From Actinomycetales bacterium UBA1416 (GTDB lineage: Bacteria > Actinomycetota > Actinomycetes > Actinomycetales > Actinomycetaceae), in assembly GCA_002304945.1 (NCBI GenBank), contig DBPQ01000040.1:124-14939 (forward strand): DNA of 14,816 nucleotides. Reading direction: 5' to 3'. The notes beneath the pieces are model-generated. The model saw nothing but the letters and a program-made list of their open reading frames with translations. It did no database searches and was not told the origin of the DNA. Within the stretch, counting starts at the first letter, position 1; the number at the start of each line of letters is the position of its first letter. Below are positions 1 to 7,062 of this stretch, piece by piece. A program made the position numbers and the translations under genes.

Positions 1-300
1 AACGCCCGCGACCTCACCGACCTCACCCAGCTGATCGGGGAACGCGACGACCACACCACCGCGGTCTCCCGCGGCGCCTACGGCGACAAGTCCACCTCCA
101 CCTCCGTCCGCCGCGTCCCCGTCATGGACACCTCCCGGCTGCGGACCCTGCCCTTCGGCACCGCCGTCCTCCTGCTCCGCACCGCCCCACCCATCGTCCT
201 CGACCTCACCCCCTGGACCGCCCGCCGCGATGCCGGGAGGCTGACCGCCGCACGGAGCTCCGTCGAGGATCAGTTCCGCAGCCGCGGTGGCGGACAGTAG
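1..300 (+). CDS. TraG/TraD-type conjugative coupling protein, C-terminal fragment
   Basis: This is an open frame from the first base of the window to TAG at 298-300, giving 99 residues of a protein whose start lies upstream. The segment resembles the C-terminal TraM-recognition part of VirD4/TraG coupling ATPases of actinobacterial integrative elements: LTDLTQLIGERDD, a Ser/Thr-rich linker, then RRVPVMDTSRLRTLPFGTAVLL and a final PPIVLDLTPW. Coupling proteins are membrane-associated ATPases that deliver the DNA-relaxase complex to the transfer channel. The Walker motifs would lie outside the window, so activity cannot be judged. Codon use is strongly GC3-rich, like the genes from 1293 onward, and the strand matches them, so this probably belonged to one transfer/replication operon before the minus-strand HNH gene came between. 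The family call rests on a remembered pattern of the C-terminus only. Confidence 0.7.
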   Translation, partial: NARDLTDLTQLIGERDDHTTAVSRGAYGDKSTSTSVRRVPVMDTSRLRTLPFGTAVLLLRTAPPIVLDLTPWTARRDAGRLTAARSSVEDQFRSRGGGQ

Positions 301-354
301 CGTGGAGATAGCAGCCCTGTCTTGCATGGCACGTCGTGCGACAGAAGGCGCGGA

Positions 355-1003
355 TCAGTCACCCACGCGGACGTTGACCTTCACGATCCCGTTGTGCTGC
401 CACACTCCTTGCCGGAACTCCGGCCGCGAACGGAGGTTGCCGCGCACGTTGGAGTCGCGGGTGAACCGCGAGATCCTCCAGGTCCGGCGGTCCACCGAGC
501 CGTCCACGTACAGAATCTCGATCACGGCCTCCCCACGGTCGAGCAGGAGGTCCTTGAACTCCTCGTGACCCGCTGGGAACAGCGATATCGGCAGCACGTC
601 ACCCTTCGCAGGCGTGCCATCCTGCCGCGCCGTCCTGACCATGGTGGAGTCGCCGCCTACACGGGCCGCAGCACCCACCGAGTCGTACCTGCGGTGGCAC
701 GGCCGGCAGAGGAGGAGGATCGCACGCTCCACCGGCATGTGCTCGCGTCTGAACGCGGCCTCAAAGTCGGCGAGGTCCAACGTCAACCTCGGCCGCGGGG
801 TCTGAAGCACCCAACAGGAGATTGATGATGTCCGTGCGGCCTCGTCCGTGCACATGAGCAGCATCCAGATTGCCGGTTGCTCCGCAATGCTCGCAGGCAC
901 CCAGCGTCTTCTTCTGCTCGCGGGAGATCTCATTCACCACATTGCGCAAGAACGGGCCCACAAATCGCTTGAACTCCCGAACTGTTCCTTCGAACCGGAC
1001 CAC
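355..1003 (-). pseudogene. HNH endonuclease-like gene, broken by a one-base frameshift
   Basis: The gene starts at GTG (1003) behind a good ribosome site (AGTGAGGAGG). Frame 1 gives an N-terminus with a first zinc-binding pair and HNH histidine: CEHCG, then NLDAAHVHGRGRTDII. After EVDV the frame is lost near 777-778, where the minus strand reads GTTGGACC. Dropping one G would give EVDVDLADFEAAF and join the second frame, which carries the rest of the fold: FRREHMPVE, LCRPCHRRYD, then a C-terminal region with NVRGNLRSRPEF and a stop at 355-357. Together the frames make a complete single-domain HNH nuclease of about 215 residues. It is either a recent pseudogene or a sequencing/assembly indel; the rest of both frames is uninterrupted, which fits a very recent event. 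It lies antisense within the transfer operon, suggesting later insertion. Confidence 0.75.
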
Positions 1004-1099
1004 CGACCTGCCTCCTCACTCCAACCTTGCCAGTTGGCCGAATCAGTGTCCAAGGAGCCACAGCGGACGGAACCGTCACCCCGTCGCGGATGTCGGTGA

Positions 1100-1300
1100 C
1101 GGGTTGAGGAGCACGACGCTCGCGGTGCTGGTCGCTGCCCGAAGCGATGGACGGATTTGGCAAACACGCTTCGCCGCAGGCACCTCTGGGACGCCACCAT
1201 CGCCAAGGTCGTCCCCCGCGTCGACCCCTCAGGTGTGCGCGGCTCTGCTGCTCATCAAGCGGAATCCAGTACCCCCGTTAGGAGCACCCGTGATGGATGA
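1100..1300 (+). pseudogene. Possible C-terminal remnant of an operon gene
   Basis: A frame open from 1100 to TGA at 1298-1300 has no convincing start codon or ribosome site. From about 1175 its codons become strongly GC3-rich and read HLWDATIAKVVPRVDPSGVRG, which looks like real coding sequence. The end overlaps the next gene (ATG 1293) by 8 bases, as neighbours in this operon do. I infer the tail of a gene whose front was lost, possibly when the minus-strand HNH gene arrived next to it. I do not recognise the family. It could also be chance coding-like sequence in a GC-rich leader. Confidence 0.3.
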
Positions 1301-1649
1301 CATGTCCGGTTTGACCACCGACCCCTGCCACTTCAGCTTCCCCGTAGAGGTCGTCGCCGTGGTTCGGGGCCATCTCGCCGCCGCCCTCGACCTCCTCCCC
1401 CGTACCTCGAATACCGCCCTCGAGGTCTGTGCCGCATGGGCCGAGCTCGACGAGGCCGCCCAGTTGCCCACCATGCACGACGTCCCCGAGCCCGTGGACG
1501 CCGCCACCGCACTGCACACTGCCCGCGCCCTTCTGCACGACGCCCTGCACACCGCGGACTCCGTCGCCCTGGCGATGGCGTACGCCCGGTCGGTCCGCCA
1601 CCTCGACGACGCCCTGGCGAGCCTCACCGTCACGGCGGGTGGGGCGTGA
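1293..1649 (+). CDS. Hypothetical mobile-element protein (118 aa)
   Basis: I do not recognise this protein. It begins at ATG 1293 (or GTG 1290 just before) with GGAG at 1281-1284, 8 nt upstream of the ATG; longer in-frame extensions upstream cross the HNH promoter region and lack support. The product is acidic, alanine- and histidine-rich, with no cysteine pair or membrane segment; the middle and end (VCAAWAELDEAA, TALHTARALLHDALHTAD, VALAMAYARSVRHLDDALA) look like a bundle of amphipathic helices. Its TGA overlaps the next gene's GTG as GTGA, so translation of the two is probably coupled. The place between a coupling protein and a prim-pol gene suggests a role in element maintenance or transfer, but nothing in the sequence shows a biochemical function. 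Confidence 0.75.
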   Translation: MDDMSGLTTDPCHFSFPVEVVAVVRGHLAAALDLLPRTSNTALEVCAAWAELDEAAQLPTMHDVPEPVDAATALHTARALLHDALHTADSVALAMAYARSVRHLDDALASLTVTAGGA

Positions 1650-3037
1650 GCTACGACGCCCACATCGCCCGCGCGTTCCGCTACGCCGCCACCGCCCTGG
1701 TGGAACGCCCGACCGGCGACGTCGACCGGGAGGCCCTGGCGTCGTTCCACCGGGACGCCGCGGTACTGCTGACCGAGACGGGCACCCTGGTCACCGGGTT
1801 CCGCCCCAACCGGCGGGACGGCGTCCGGGTCGAGGAACTCGCCCGCCATCCCGCCCGGGTGATGCTCACCCACCTCAACACCCTCGCCCACCCCCACCGT
1901 GCGGAGGATGACCGGCCGGCGCCGTCGCAGCGGTGGGCCGGCCGCCCCGACAACCCGGCCACCGTCACCACCCCGGTGCAGGCGTGGCACGGCCTGGTCG
2001 TCGAACTGCTGCAGGCCCGGCACGCGCTGGCCACCGAGGTGGGCCGCCGGCCAACGCCGGGGCGGGCGTGGGCCGTGATCGGCGACGTCGCCGCCCTCAC
2101 CGAAACCCTCGCCACCACCATGACCGACCTGCTGCCACCCGAGCCCCCGGAGCACAAGCGCCTCAGCACCGCGCGCACCCTCACCACCTCGCTGGCCGTC
2201 GAGGCCCGCGAAGTCACCCGCCTCGCCGCCACCGCGGCCGGTCGCACTGACCCCCTAACCACGGCGGGCGGACCCCGCGCCACCGGCATCGTCACCGTGC
2301 CACGACCCAGCCGGCTACCCGACGCCGTCACCAACCTCGCCGACATCCTGACCCGTGAGCAGGCCTCCGTCCCCGACCTCCTGGCCGTGACCCGGGTCCT
2401 CGCCCAAACCTCCCGCGCCACCGCAACCGCGCTGGCCGCAGCCGCCGAGGTGTCCGGGATCCCCGACCACCTCACCGCCACCGCAACGGCGCTGGAGGCA
2501 CACGCCGACCACCTCACCGCCGCGGTCACCACCCACCAGACCCTGCTGGGGTCCATCACCCCCGGGTCGCCGCTCCTCATCGCCCAAGCGCGGGAGATCG
2601 GCGCGATCGCCGTCCCCGGTCTCCGCACCCTGCACGGGCGGCCCGGCGCCGCGGAGGCCGCCTCACCCCACCTGCTCACCTACGCCGACCTCATCCCCAC
2701 CATCACCGACACGCTCCGGCGGGAACTCGCGGACCTGGACGCCCGTGGGCTCGTTCTGGTGCGGGACCGTTCCGAGGACGCACCCGGGTGGCGGCGCACC
2801 ACCCCCGGCGACCTGGCCGCCCTCATCAGCCGCTTGGACGACGCCGTGACCGCGGCACGCACCGCCCCACCCCCGATCCGGGCCACCCCGACCGTGACGA
2901 TCCCCGCGGCCCGGGTCGCCGCCGGGGGTGCGTTCCTCGACCTGCAGGCCGCGCTCCGACGTCGGCAGGACGCCCTCCGCCCAGTCCGGCCCGCGCACCC
3001 GATGATCAACTGCTACGGGCCCGTCCCGCAGCGGTGA
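1646..3037 (+). CDS. Large hypothetical all-helical mobile-element protein (463 aa)
   Basis: The GTG start at 1646 overlaps the preceding stop (GTGA); longer in-frame extensions upstream are out-of-frame readings of the previous gene. I do not recognise the family. The protein is very rich in Ala, Thr, Arg and Leu and should be almost wholly helical, with repeating segments such as TATALAAAAEVSGIPDHLT and TATALEAHADHLTAAVTTHQ that suggest long coiled or bundled helices. There are no transmembrane stretches, no signal peptide, no Walker or relaxase histidine-cluster motif, and no zinc-type cysteine pairs. Its end overlaps the start of the next gene (GTGA again), so three genes form a coupled set. 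Context with a coupling protein, prim-pol and excisionase makes a structural or DNA-handling role in an integrative element possible, but this is inference. Confidence 0.8.
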   Translation: MSYDAHIARAFRYAATALVERPTGDVDREALASFHRDAAVLLTETGTLVTGFRPNRRDGVRVEELARHPARVMLTHLNTLAHPHRAEDDRPAPSQRWAGRPDNPATVTTPVQAWHGLVVELLQARHALATEVGRRPTPGRAWAVIGDVAALTETLATTMTDLLPPEPPEHKRLSTARTLTTSLAVEAREVTRLAATAAGRTDPLTTAGGPRATGIVTVPRPSRLPDAVTNLADILTREQASVPDLLAVTRVLAQTSRATATALAAAAEVSGIPDHLTATATALEAHADHLTAAVTTHQTLLGSITPGSPLLIAQAREIGAIAVPGLRTLHGRPGAAEAASPHLLTYADLIPTITDTLRRELADLDARGLVLVRDRSEDAPGWRRTTPGDLAALISRLDDAVTAARTAPPPIRATPTVTIPAARVAAGGAFLDLQAALRRRQDALRPVRPAHPMINCYGPVPQR

Positions 3038-3468
3038 CGACCATGACGGGGGTCCCCACCGGGTATGAGACTGACGGGGCGGAGCTCGACGCCCTCGTCG
3101 ACCAGGTCCTCGGCAGCCGACCCCGACCCATCGACTGGGCGCGCCTCGAAGAGCCAGAACTCACTGAACAGTGGGAGGCCCTGGACGGGTGGGTGCGGTG
3201 GCTCGTCACCCGCTACTGCCTGGACCACCGCGAGATCCCGCCCTGCTGGGCCGAGCACGGTGATCTCATCGAGGAATTCTCCGCCCTGCACACCGCCCAC
3301 CAAGCCGCCTACGACCCCACCGGCCCCGCGACCGGGCCGGCTGAGTGGCACCAGGTCCTCGCCAACACCAGGGCACGGTTGCAGCTCTGGGTCGCGCGCA
3401 CCGGCTGCCGGGTCACCGAACACCGCGCTCCCGTCCCGCCCGCCTGGGCGGTTGTCGACGTCATCTGA
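3034..3468 (+). CDS. Hypothetical protein of actinobacterial mobile elements (144 aa), DUF4913-like layout
   Basis: The start is GTG 3034, overlapping the previous TGA as in the gene pair before it; ATG 3043 is an equally readable alternative and neither has a strong ribosome site, as expected with coupled translation. The central motif is WVRWLVTRYCLDHREIPPCW followed by EHGDLIEEFSALHTAHQAAY and a final WHQVLANTRARLQLWV. A tryptophan-rich block, a WCP- or PCW-like turn, then His and a helix with Ala-Leu repeats recalls the DUF4913 kind of small protein in conjugative elements, but I am not certain it is that family. Function is unknown. It is acidic, soluble and without signal peptide. The gap of about 90 bases to the prim-pol gene contains only the ribosome site of that gene. 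Confidence 0.75.
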   Translation: MTTMTGVPTGYETDGAELDALVDQVLGSRPRPIDWARLEEPELTEQWEALDGWVRWLVTRYCLDHREIPPCWAEHGDLIEEFSALHTAHQAAYDPTGPATGPAEWHQVLANTRARLQLWVARTGCRVTEHRAPVPPAWAVVDVI

Positions 3469-3555
3469 CTCGCCCACGGCGAGGCGGCGTCAGCCTCGTG
3501 CGCACCCGCGGCCCTCTCTGAGGCAGGAACACCCCGCACCCTCTGGGAGGCCATC

Positions 3556-4407
3556 GTGACCGCACTGTCGGCGTCCTCGGCGCCAGATCTGCCCGCCCGT
3601 GCGCTCGCCTACGCGAACGCCGGGATCCCCGTCTTTCCCTGCGTCCCCGGTGGCAAGACCCCGTTGACCAGCAACGGCTTCCACGACGCCACTACCGACC
3701 CCGAGATCATCAGCGGGTGGTGGCGGTGGCGCCCCGAGGGGAACATTGCCACCCCCACCGGCAGCGCCACGTTCGACGTTCTCGACGTCGACATGCGGCC
3801 CACCGGCAGCGGCTACCCCGCCTACCACCAGGCGAAAGCCGCCGGCCTCCTCGACGGGTGGATCCGCGCGGTGCGCACTCCCTCCAGCGGACTCCACCTC
3901 CACTACCCCGGCAGCGACCAACGCAACGGCACCCTCCCCGGCCAGCACCTCGACTTCCGTGGCACCGGCGGGTACGTCCTCCTCCCACCCTCCCTCGGCC
4001 AGTGCAAGGCCTACTCCCGCCGCTACGAACTCCTCGAAGTCCGCCCCGGATTCGGCCGCCCACTCGACTGGGCCGCCGTCACAGCCCTGCTGCAGCCGCC
4101 CTCCCCCCGCCGGGAACCCGCGGTGGTTGCCCGGCGGGACGGCGTCGACCCGGTCCCCTGGCTAGCCGCTCACGTCGCCCGGCAGTCCGAGGGCAACCGC
4201 GACAACGCCCTGTTCTGGGCCGCGTGCCGCGCGGCCGAAGCCGGCGCCCGCGACTTCGACCCGCTCATCGCCGCCGCGATCTCTGCGGGCCTGCCCGAAC
4301 GGCAGGCGTCCCGCACCGTCCAGTCCGCGCGAGACACCATCGCCCGCACGACCTTTCACCCCAACCAACCCGCCCAGCCGTCAGCACCCGCCGCGCTGGC
4401 ACGTTGA
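3556..4407 (+). CDS. Bifunctional DNA primase/polymerase (prim-pol) family protein
   Basis: This is a prim-pol domain protein of the archaeo-eukaryotic primase superfamily, which makes primers and extends them during replication of plasmids and integrative elements. GTG 3556 follows GGGAGG (3545-3550) at 5 nt. Visible marks are GIPVFPCVPGGKTPL (residues 23-37), the metal-binding pair in VLDVDM (Asp77, Asp79), the SGLHLHY motif (111-117), and LDFRGTGGYVLLPPS (132-146). The last 90 residues (GNRDNALFWAACRAAEAG, then GLPERQASRTVQSARD) match the small helical domain that often follows this prim-pol. At 283 aa it has no helicase domain, so it would need a host or separate element helicase. It precedes the excisionase-like gene by only 13 nt, the usual order in actinobacterial elements. 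Confidence 0.9.
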   Translation: MTALSASSAPDLPARALAYANAGIPVFPCVPGGKTPLTSNGFHDATTDPEIISGWWRWRPEGNIATPTGSATFDVLDVDMRPTGSGYPAYHQAKAAGLLDGWIRAVRTPSSGLHLHYPGSDQRNGTLPGQHLDFRGTGGYVLLPPSLGQCKAYSRRYELLEVRPGFGRPLDWAAVTALLQPPSPRREPAVVARRDGVDPVPWLAAHVARQSEGNRDNALFWAACRAAEAGARDFDPLIAAAISAGLPERQASRTVQSARDTIARTTFHPNQPAQPSAPAALAR

Positions 4408-4420
4408 ACGAGGAGAACCC

Positions 4421-4636
4421 ATGACCACCGCCGCACCCTCCGCCCCTCCCCAGCGCCTGCTCCTCTCCGTAGCCGAAGTCGCCGCCGAACTCGGCTGCGG
4501 CCGCGACACCGTCTACGCCCTCCTCACGGCCGGAGCACTCCCCTCGGTCCGCCTCGGCGGTCGCCTGCGTCGCATCCGCCGAACCGACCTCAACACCTAC
4601 GTCGACTCGCTAACCCCAAGCGCGCCAGCAAGGTGA
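4421..4636 (+). CDS. Excisionase-like helix-turn-helix protein
   Basis: This 71-residue protein starts at ATG 4421 behind GAGGAG. It has the compact winged helix-turn-helix of MerR-like/AlpA-like excisionases: LLLSVAEVAAELGCGRDTVY, then LLTAGALPSVRLGGRLRRI and RRTDLNTYVDSL. Such proteins bind near att sites and direct the integrase toward excision. It is close-packed behind the prim-pol gene, as in many actinobacterial integrative elements, where the integrase gene normally follows directly. Here no integrase follows; the DNA switches instead to lower-GC cargo genes. An alternative role as a general transcription regulator is possible, but size and context favour excisionase. Confidence 0.8.
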   Translation: MTTAAPSAPPQRLLLSVAEVAAELGCGRDTVYALLTAGALPSVRLGGRLRRIRRTDLNTYVDSLTPSAPAR

Positions 4637-4734
4637 CTTCCTCAAGCTCCGCACGGACACGGAACCTGAGACGGGCGACCTCATCATGCCACGAATCGAC
4701 ATGGGTGACTCCAGTACTTCTAACGGCGAGTGAC
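4632..4734 (+). other. Possible coding remnant between excisionase gene and cargo
   Basis: From 4632 to TGA at 4732-4734, in a frame different from the excisionase, the plus strand reads GDFLKLRTDTEPETGDLIMP followed by RIDMGDSSTSNGE. It has a credible C-terminus-like composition but no proper start, and it may mark a gene tail left at a recombination junction. This lies exactly where base composition falls. It may also be meaningless. I do not recognise it. Confidence 0.2.
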
Positions 4735-4739
4735 GTCTG

Positions 4740-4748
4740 TGCCAGAAT
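4740..4748 (+). promoter_or_regulatory. Weak extended -10 candidate for the FRG gene
   Basis: TGC followed by CAGAAT (4743-4748) resembles an extended -10 box and ends 6 nt before the GTG at 4755. No ribosome site precedes that GTG, so a leaderless transcript is possible. Two of the six hexamer bases differ from TATAAT and no clear -35 box is seen. Confidence 0.25.
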
Positions 4749-4754
4749 GCCAAC

Positions 4755-5564
4755 GTGAAGTCGGATGACGATCGCCCACTCCTGAATGACAATCACTTCG
4801 AGGTCCTGAGACCAGAGTCCATCCGGTCGCTGATGACGACCGTCGTTGATATCGCCGCCCGCGACACGACGCGACGATACGTGTGGCGAGGCCAAGGCGA
4901 CGCAAGCTGGGGTCTGGCGCCATCCCTATATAGACGCATTGTTCGTTTCCTTGGTGGAACTCCCACCGAAAACACAATGCAAGAACTCGAGACGGACCTT
5001 ATGGCCAGTTCTATGGGACTGGACTACTACGACGGCAAGTCCCATCCCTCGACCTACGCCCTTCTCCAGCACCATGGCGCTGCCACCCGTCTTCTAGACG
5101 TAACGCGTGATCCTATAATTGCACTTTGGTTCGCCATCGAGGACGAGGGAGTGGAAAGCGATGGTGCCCTTATCGGCATAGATGTGACCGATGCGAAATT
5201 TGTTAGTGCTGGAGAGCGTCCGGGATACCGCGACATCATCGATGAAAGCAATCCCGGTCTTCTCGTAGTCTACGACCCGCCGTGGATGGACGATAGGGTA
5301 AAAGCTCAACGGGCGCTGTTCATATGTTCTGTCTTGGATGGCTCACAAACTCCCGCCATTGCCTACCGGCTAAGCCATCCTCGCAAGTTCGCCACCGTTG
5401 TAGTGATACCGCGCTCTCTCAAGGCGGATCTTCGGCAGTTTCTGGATACAAACTACGGCCTCCATCCCGAATCAATGTTTCCGGACTTGGATGGGTTTGC
5501 GGCATCCCGAAGCGTATCTCGGAGTTTCCGACGACTCGGCAACGGTCTTCTACACTGGGGGTAA
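4755..5564 (+). CDS. FRG-domain protein (low-GC cargo)
   Basis: This is a 269-residue protein with the two hallmarks of the FRG domain. The name-giving motif is in YVWRGQGDASWGLAPSLYRR (residues 42-61, WRG at 44-46), and the second block is QHHGAATRLLDVTRDP followed by IIALWFA (105-127). FRG proteins occur widely in prophages and defence islands; to my knowledge no reaction is firmly established. No membrane segment or signal peptide is visible, so it is probably cytoplasmic. GTG 4755 is chosen because the frame begins there and no better start keeps the whole N-terminus; MTTVVDI at residue 27 is an alternative. Base composition is much lower in GC than the prim-pol gene, with many A/T third positions, indicating separate acquisition. 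It is followed after 91 nt by the RES gene on the same strand. Confidence 0.85.
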   Translation: MKSDDDRPLLNDNHFEVLRPESIRSLMTTVVDIAARDTTRRYVWRGQGDASWGLAPSLYRRIVRFLGGTPTENTMQELETDLMASSMGLDYYDGKSHPSTYALLQHHGAATRLLDVTRDPIIALWFAIEDEGVESDGALIGIDVTDAKFVSAGERPGYRDIIDESNPGLLVVYDPPWMDDRVKAQRALFICSVLDGSQTPAIAYRLSHPRKFATVVVIPRSLKADLRQFLDTNYGLHPESMFPDLDGFAASRSVSRSFRRLGNGLLHWG

Positions 5565-5644
5565 ACGGTCTCCTCAGGTCTTCACAGTTTCATGGCCCAC
5601 GGGGTGGCCTAATCTCCCCTACGCCCGCGAGCACCTCGCACGCC

Positions 5645-5650
5645 TATAAT
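5645..5650 (+). promoter_or_regulatory. Consensus -10 box of the RES gene, leaderless start
   Basis: TATAAT is a perfect sigma-70-type -10 hexamer and lies 5 nt before ATG 5656. Transcription usually starts about 6-7 nt after the hexamer, which would put the first transcribed base at or next to the A of ATG. There is no ribosome site, which agrees with a leaderless message. I see no good -35 box 16-18 nt upstream. Confidence 0.6.
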
Positions 5651-5655
5651 GAATC

Positions 5656-6612
5656 ATGGACGCCGAAGCCCCGCGGGTACTTCGCCCACCTCGGGATATT
5701 GAAGTTGAACTACCGCACAACTGGGATAATGCTCTCAGACTGAAGGAGTCGTACTACCGCCAGTTTGACCTGAGCGAACTGCGAGACTGGATAGCGATGT
5801 TCCGGAGGTCAAGACCATTCTTATCTGAAGAAGGATACTTCGAGAGGCTCGAAGCAGTGTTTACGCCGACTGCCGGGGGGTCTATAATCCCCTACAGCTG
5901 GGACGAAATTCCGCGAGGATCTACGCTCCTCCGAGTCCGGGAAATGACATGGGAGCAGGTGCTTGAAGGGAATTTTACACAATCTGACCTCTGGGAGCCA
6001 CCGGCCGCGTATGTGCAGGGCGGTAGGTTCAACACAGCCGGCGAACCGCTTCTTTACACCTGCCTCGGCATGCCACGGGGAACCTTCGCAGAAGCGCGCG
6101 TCACAGAGCCCAACCAAGGTTTCCTACTCTGCTTCTACTTCGTCGAGCATCCACTCGTTGTTCGCCGCATTGGTGAAACAAATCCCGACAAGGGTCTGAG
6201 CAAACAGCACAGAGAGATCGAGCAGACCATCACAACCTTCTTGGCTGAAGAAGCGTGTGCACGAGGCGACGATACCGGGCGCACACATGACCGCACACGC
6301 AGAATACTTCGAGAATTCTTCCCCTTGGAGCCGCACTCGGAGCACGGGTGGATGTTTGCTTCGACACTCGATTCTGAAGTCGTCAACGTAGCTCTTTTGC
6401 CAGACGCGGCGCACCGTCGCATTCGTTTCGATGTCGGCGTCTTTGGTTCGCTACAGGAACTGCCAGACGGAACAGTCGGTCAGCATTTCGCCGGCTACAC
6501 GGAAGGCGAACCTCGCATTGGCAGCTACATCGGGATTGTAGAGTTCGATCACACCCAGATGAATTCTATAGAGGATTACTACAACTTCCTTGGATACTCA
6601 ACGCACTCGTGA
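5656..6612 (+). CDS. RES-domain protein (putative NAD+-consuming enzyme)
   Basis: This 318-residue protein contains a RES fold after an N-terminal helical region of about 85 residues. Visible elements are LLRVREMTW (Arg93), GGRFNTAGEPLLYTC (Arg124, Asn126, Tyr134), GTFAEARV (Glu146), and late in the chain HGWMFASTLDSEVVNVALLP (Ser236), which fits the Y/F-x-S-T/A strand of RES proteins. Characterised RES toxins such as MbcT and ParT destroy NAD+ or use it for ADP-ribosylation; all the expected Arg, Tyr, Glu and Ser positions are present, so it could be active. Known RES toxins are shorter and paired with an Xre/MbcA-type antitoxin; none is seen here. The partner is instead the FRG gene, of the same low GC. 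It has its own perfect -10 box. A hypothetical NAD+-depleting effector is my inference. Confidence 0.8.
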   Translation: MDAEAPRVLRPPRDIEVELPHNWDNALRLKESYYRQFDLSELRDWIAMFRRSRPFLSEEGYFERLEAVFTPTAGGSIIPYSWDEIPRGSTLLRVREMTWEQVLEGNFTQSDLWEPPAAYVQGGRFNTAGEPLLYTCLGMPRGTFAEARVTEPNQGFLLCFYFVEHPLVVRRIGETNPDKGLSKQHREIEQTITTFLAEEACARGDDTGRTHDRTRRILREFFPLEPHSEHGWMFASTLDSEVVNVALLPDAAHRRIRFDVGVFGSLQELPDGTVGQHFAGYTEGEPRIGSYIGIVEFDHTQMNSIEDYYNFLGYSTHS

Positions 6613-7062
6613 TGAGGAGTGTCATTTTCCCCCTTGCAGTTGAGGCCTGGCTCAGCTGGACTTGCGCTTCGTGGCGGCGGAGGAAACGAGGAGCTCCCGA
6701 ATGGAGGCTTGTACGCCGTCCATCCGAAAGGACCTCTACGTACCTGACGCCTCCTTCGTTCGCTCAGGCCTTGCCATCTTCCGCCGCTTGGCCGTTCGAA
6801 CATGAAGTCGTGGGCCCCCGAGTCGAGTGCACGAGGAGCGCCGCGGGGCACCGTGTGATCCGGAGGCCGGCGCATATGCCGTTTGGTTCCGGAGTCTTTG
6901 TGGAGCCAGTCGCATCGCGGTGGGCTGTCCCCGGCCGGTTGCAGTTTCGGTTGCAGTTCCCTCGTGTTCGCCGGCGTCGATCGGCGTCGGTCGTCGTCGG
7001 CCACCGACTTTGACCTGCGCAGATAGACGTTGGTCGACGTCCACGAACATCGGAACACGCAA
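6613..7062 (+). other. Gene-free stretch left of the att core
   Basis: About 450 bases lie between the RES stop and the tRNA-Ser fragment without a gene I can support on either strand. The frames that stay open have no ribosome site and no family signature; minus-strand frames here are largely antisense of the tRNA piece. The stretch holds one TTGCAGTT at 6634-6641, the paired GGTTGCAGTT repeats at 6937-6958, and the left half of the core inverted repeat at 7054-7060. I read it as the P-arm side of an integrase attachment region. Confidence 0.5.
6937..6958 (+). repeat. Left pair of GGTTGCAGTT direct repeats (candidate integrase arm sites)
   Basis: Two exact copies of the 10-mer GGTTGCAGTT (6937-6946 and 6949-6958) are 2 nt apart, about 105 nt before the crossover core. 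Tyrosine integrases bind arm-type direct repeats flanking the core of attP. A matching pair lies on the right at 7198-7219. Confidence 0.6.

Noticed and set aside
870..1289. Upstream extension of the 118-aa gene
   Set aside because: It runs opposite the HNH gene start and promoter region; the residues lack coding-like bias and a good ribosome site occurs only at 1281.
1229..2679. Long minus-strand frames opposite the 118-aa and 463-aa genes
   Set aside because: They are shadow frames of high-GC genes, Arg/Gly/Ser-rich without motifs, while the plus-strand genes have proper overlaps and codon bias.
6660..6800. Degenerate integrase N-terminus on the minus strand (GGRWQ and VRYVEV segments in different frames)
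   Set aside because: The resemblance needs frameshifts and covers too few residues; no catalytic Arg or Tyr region is found.
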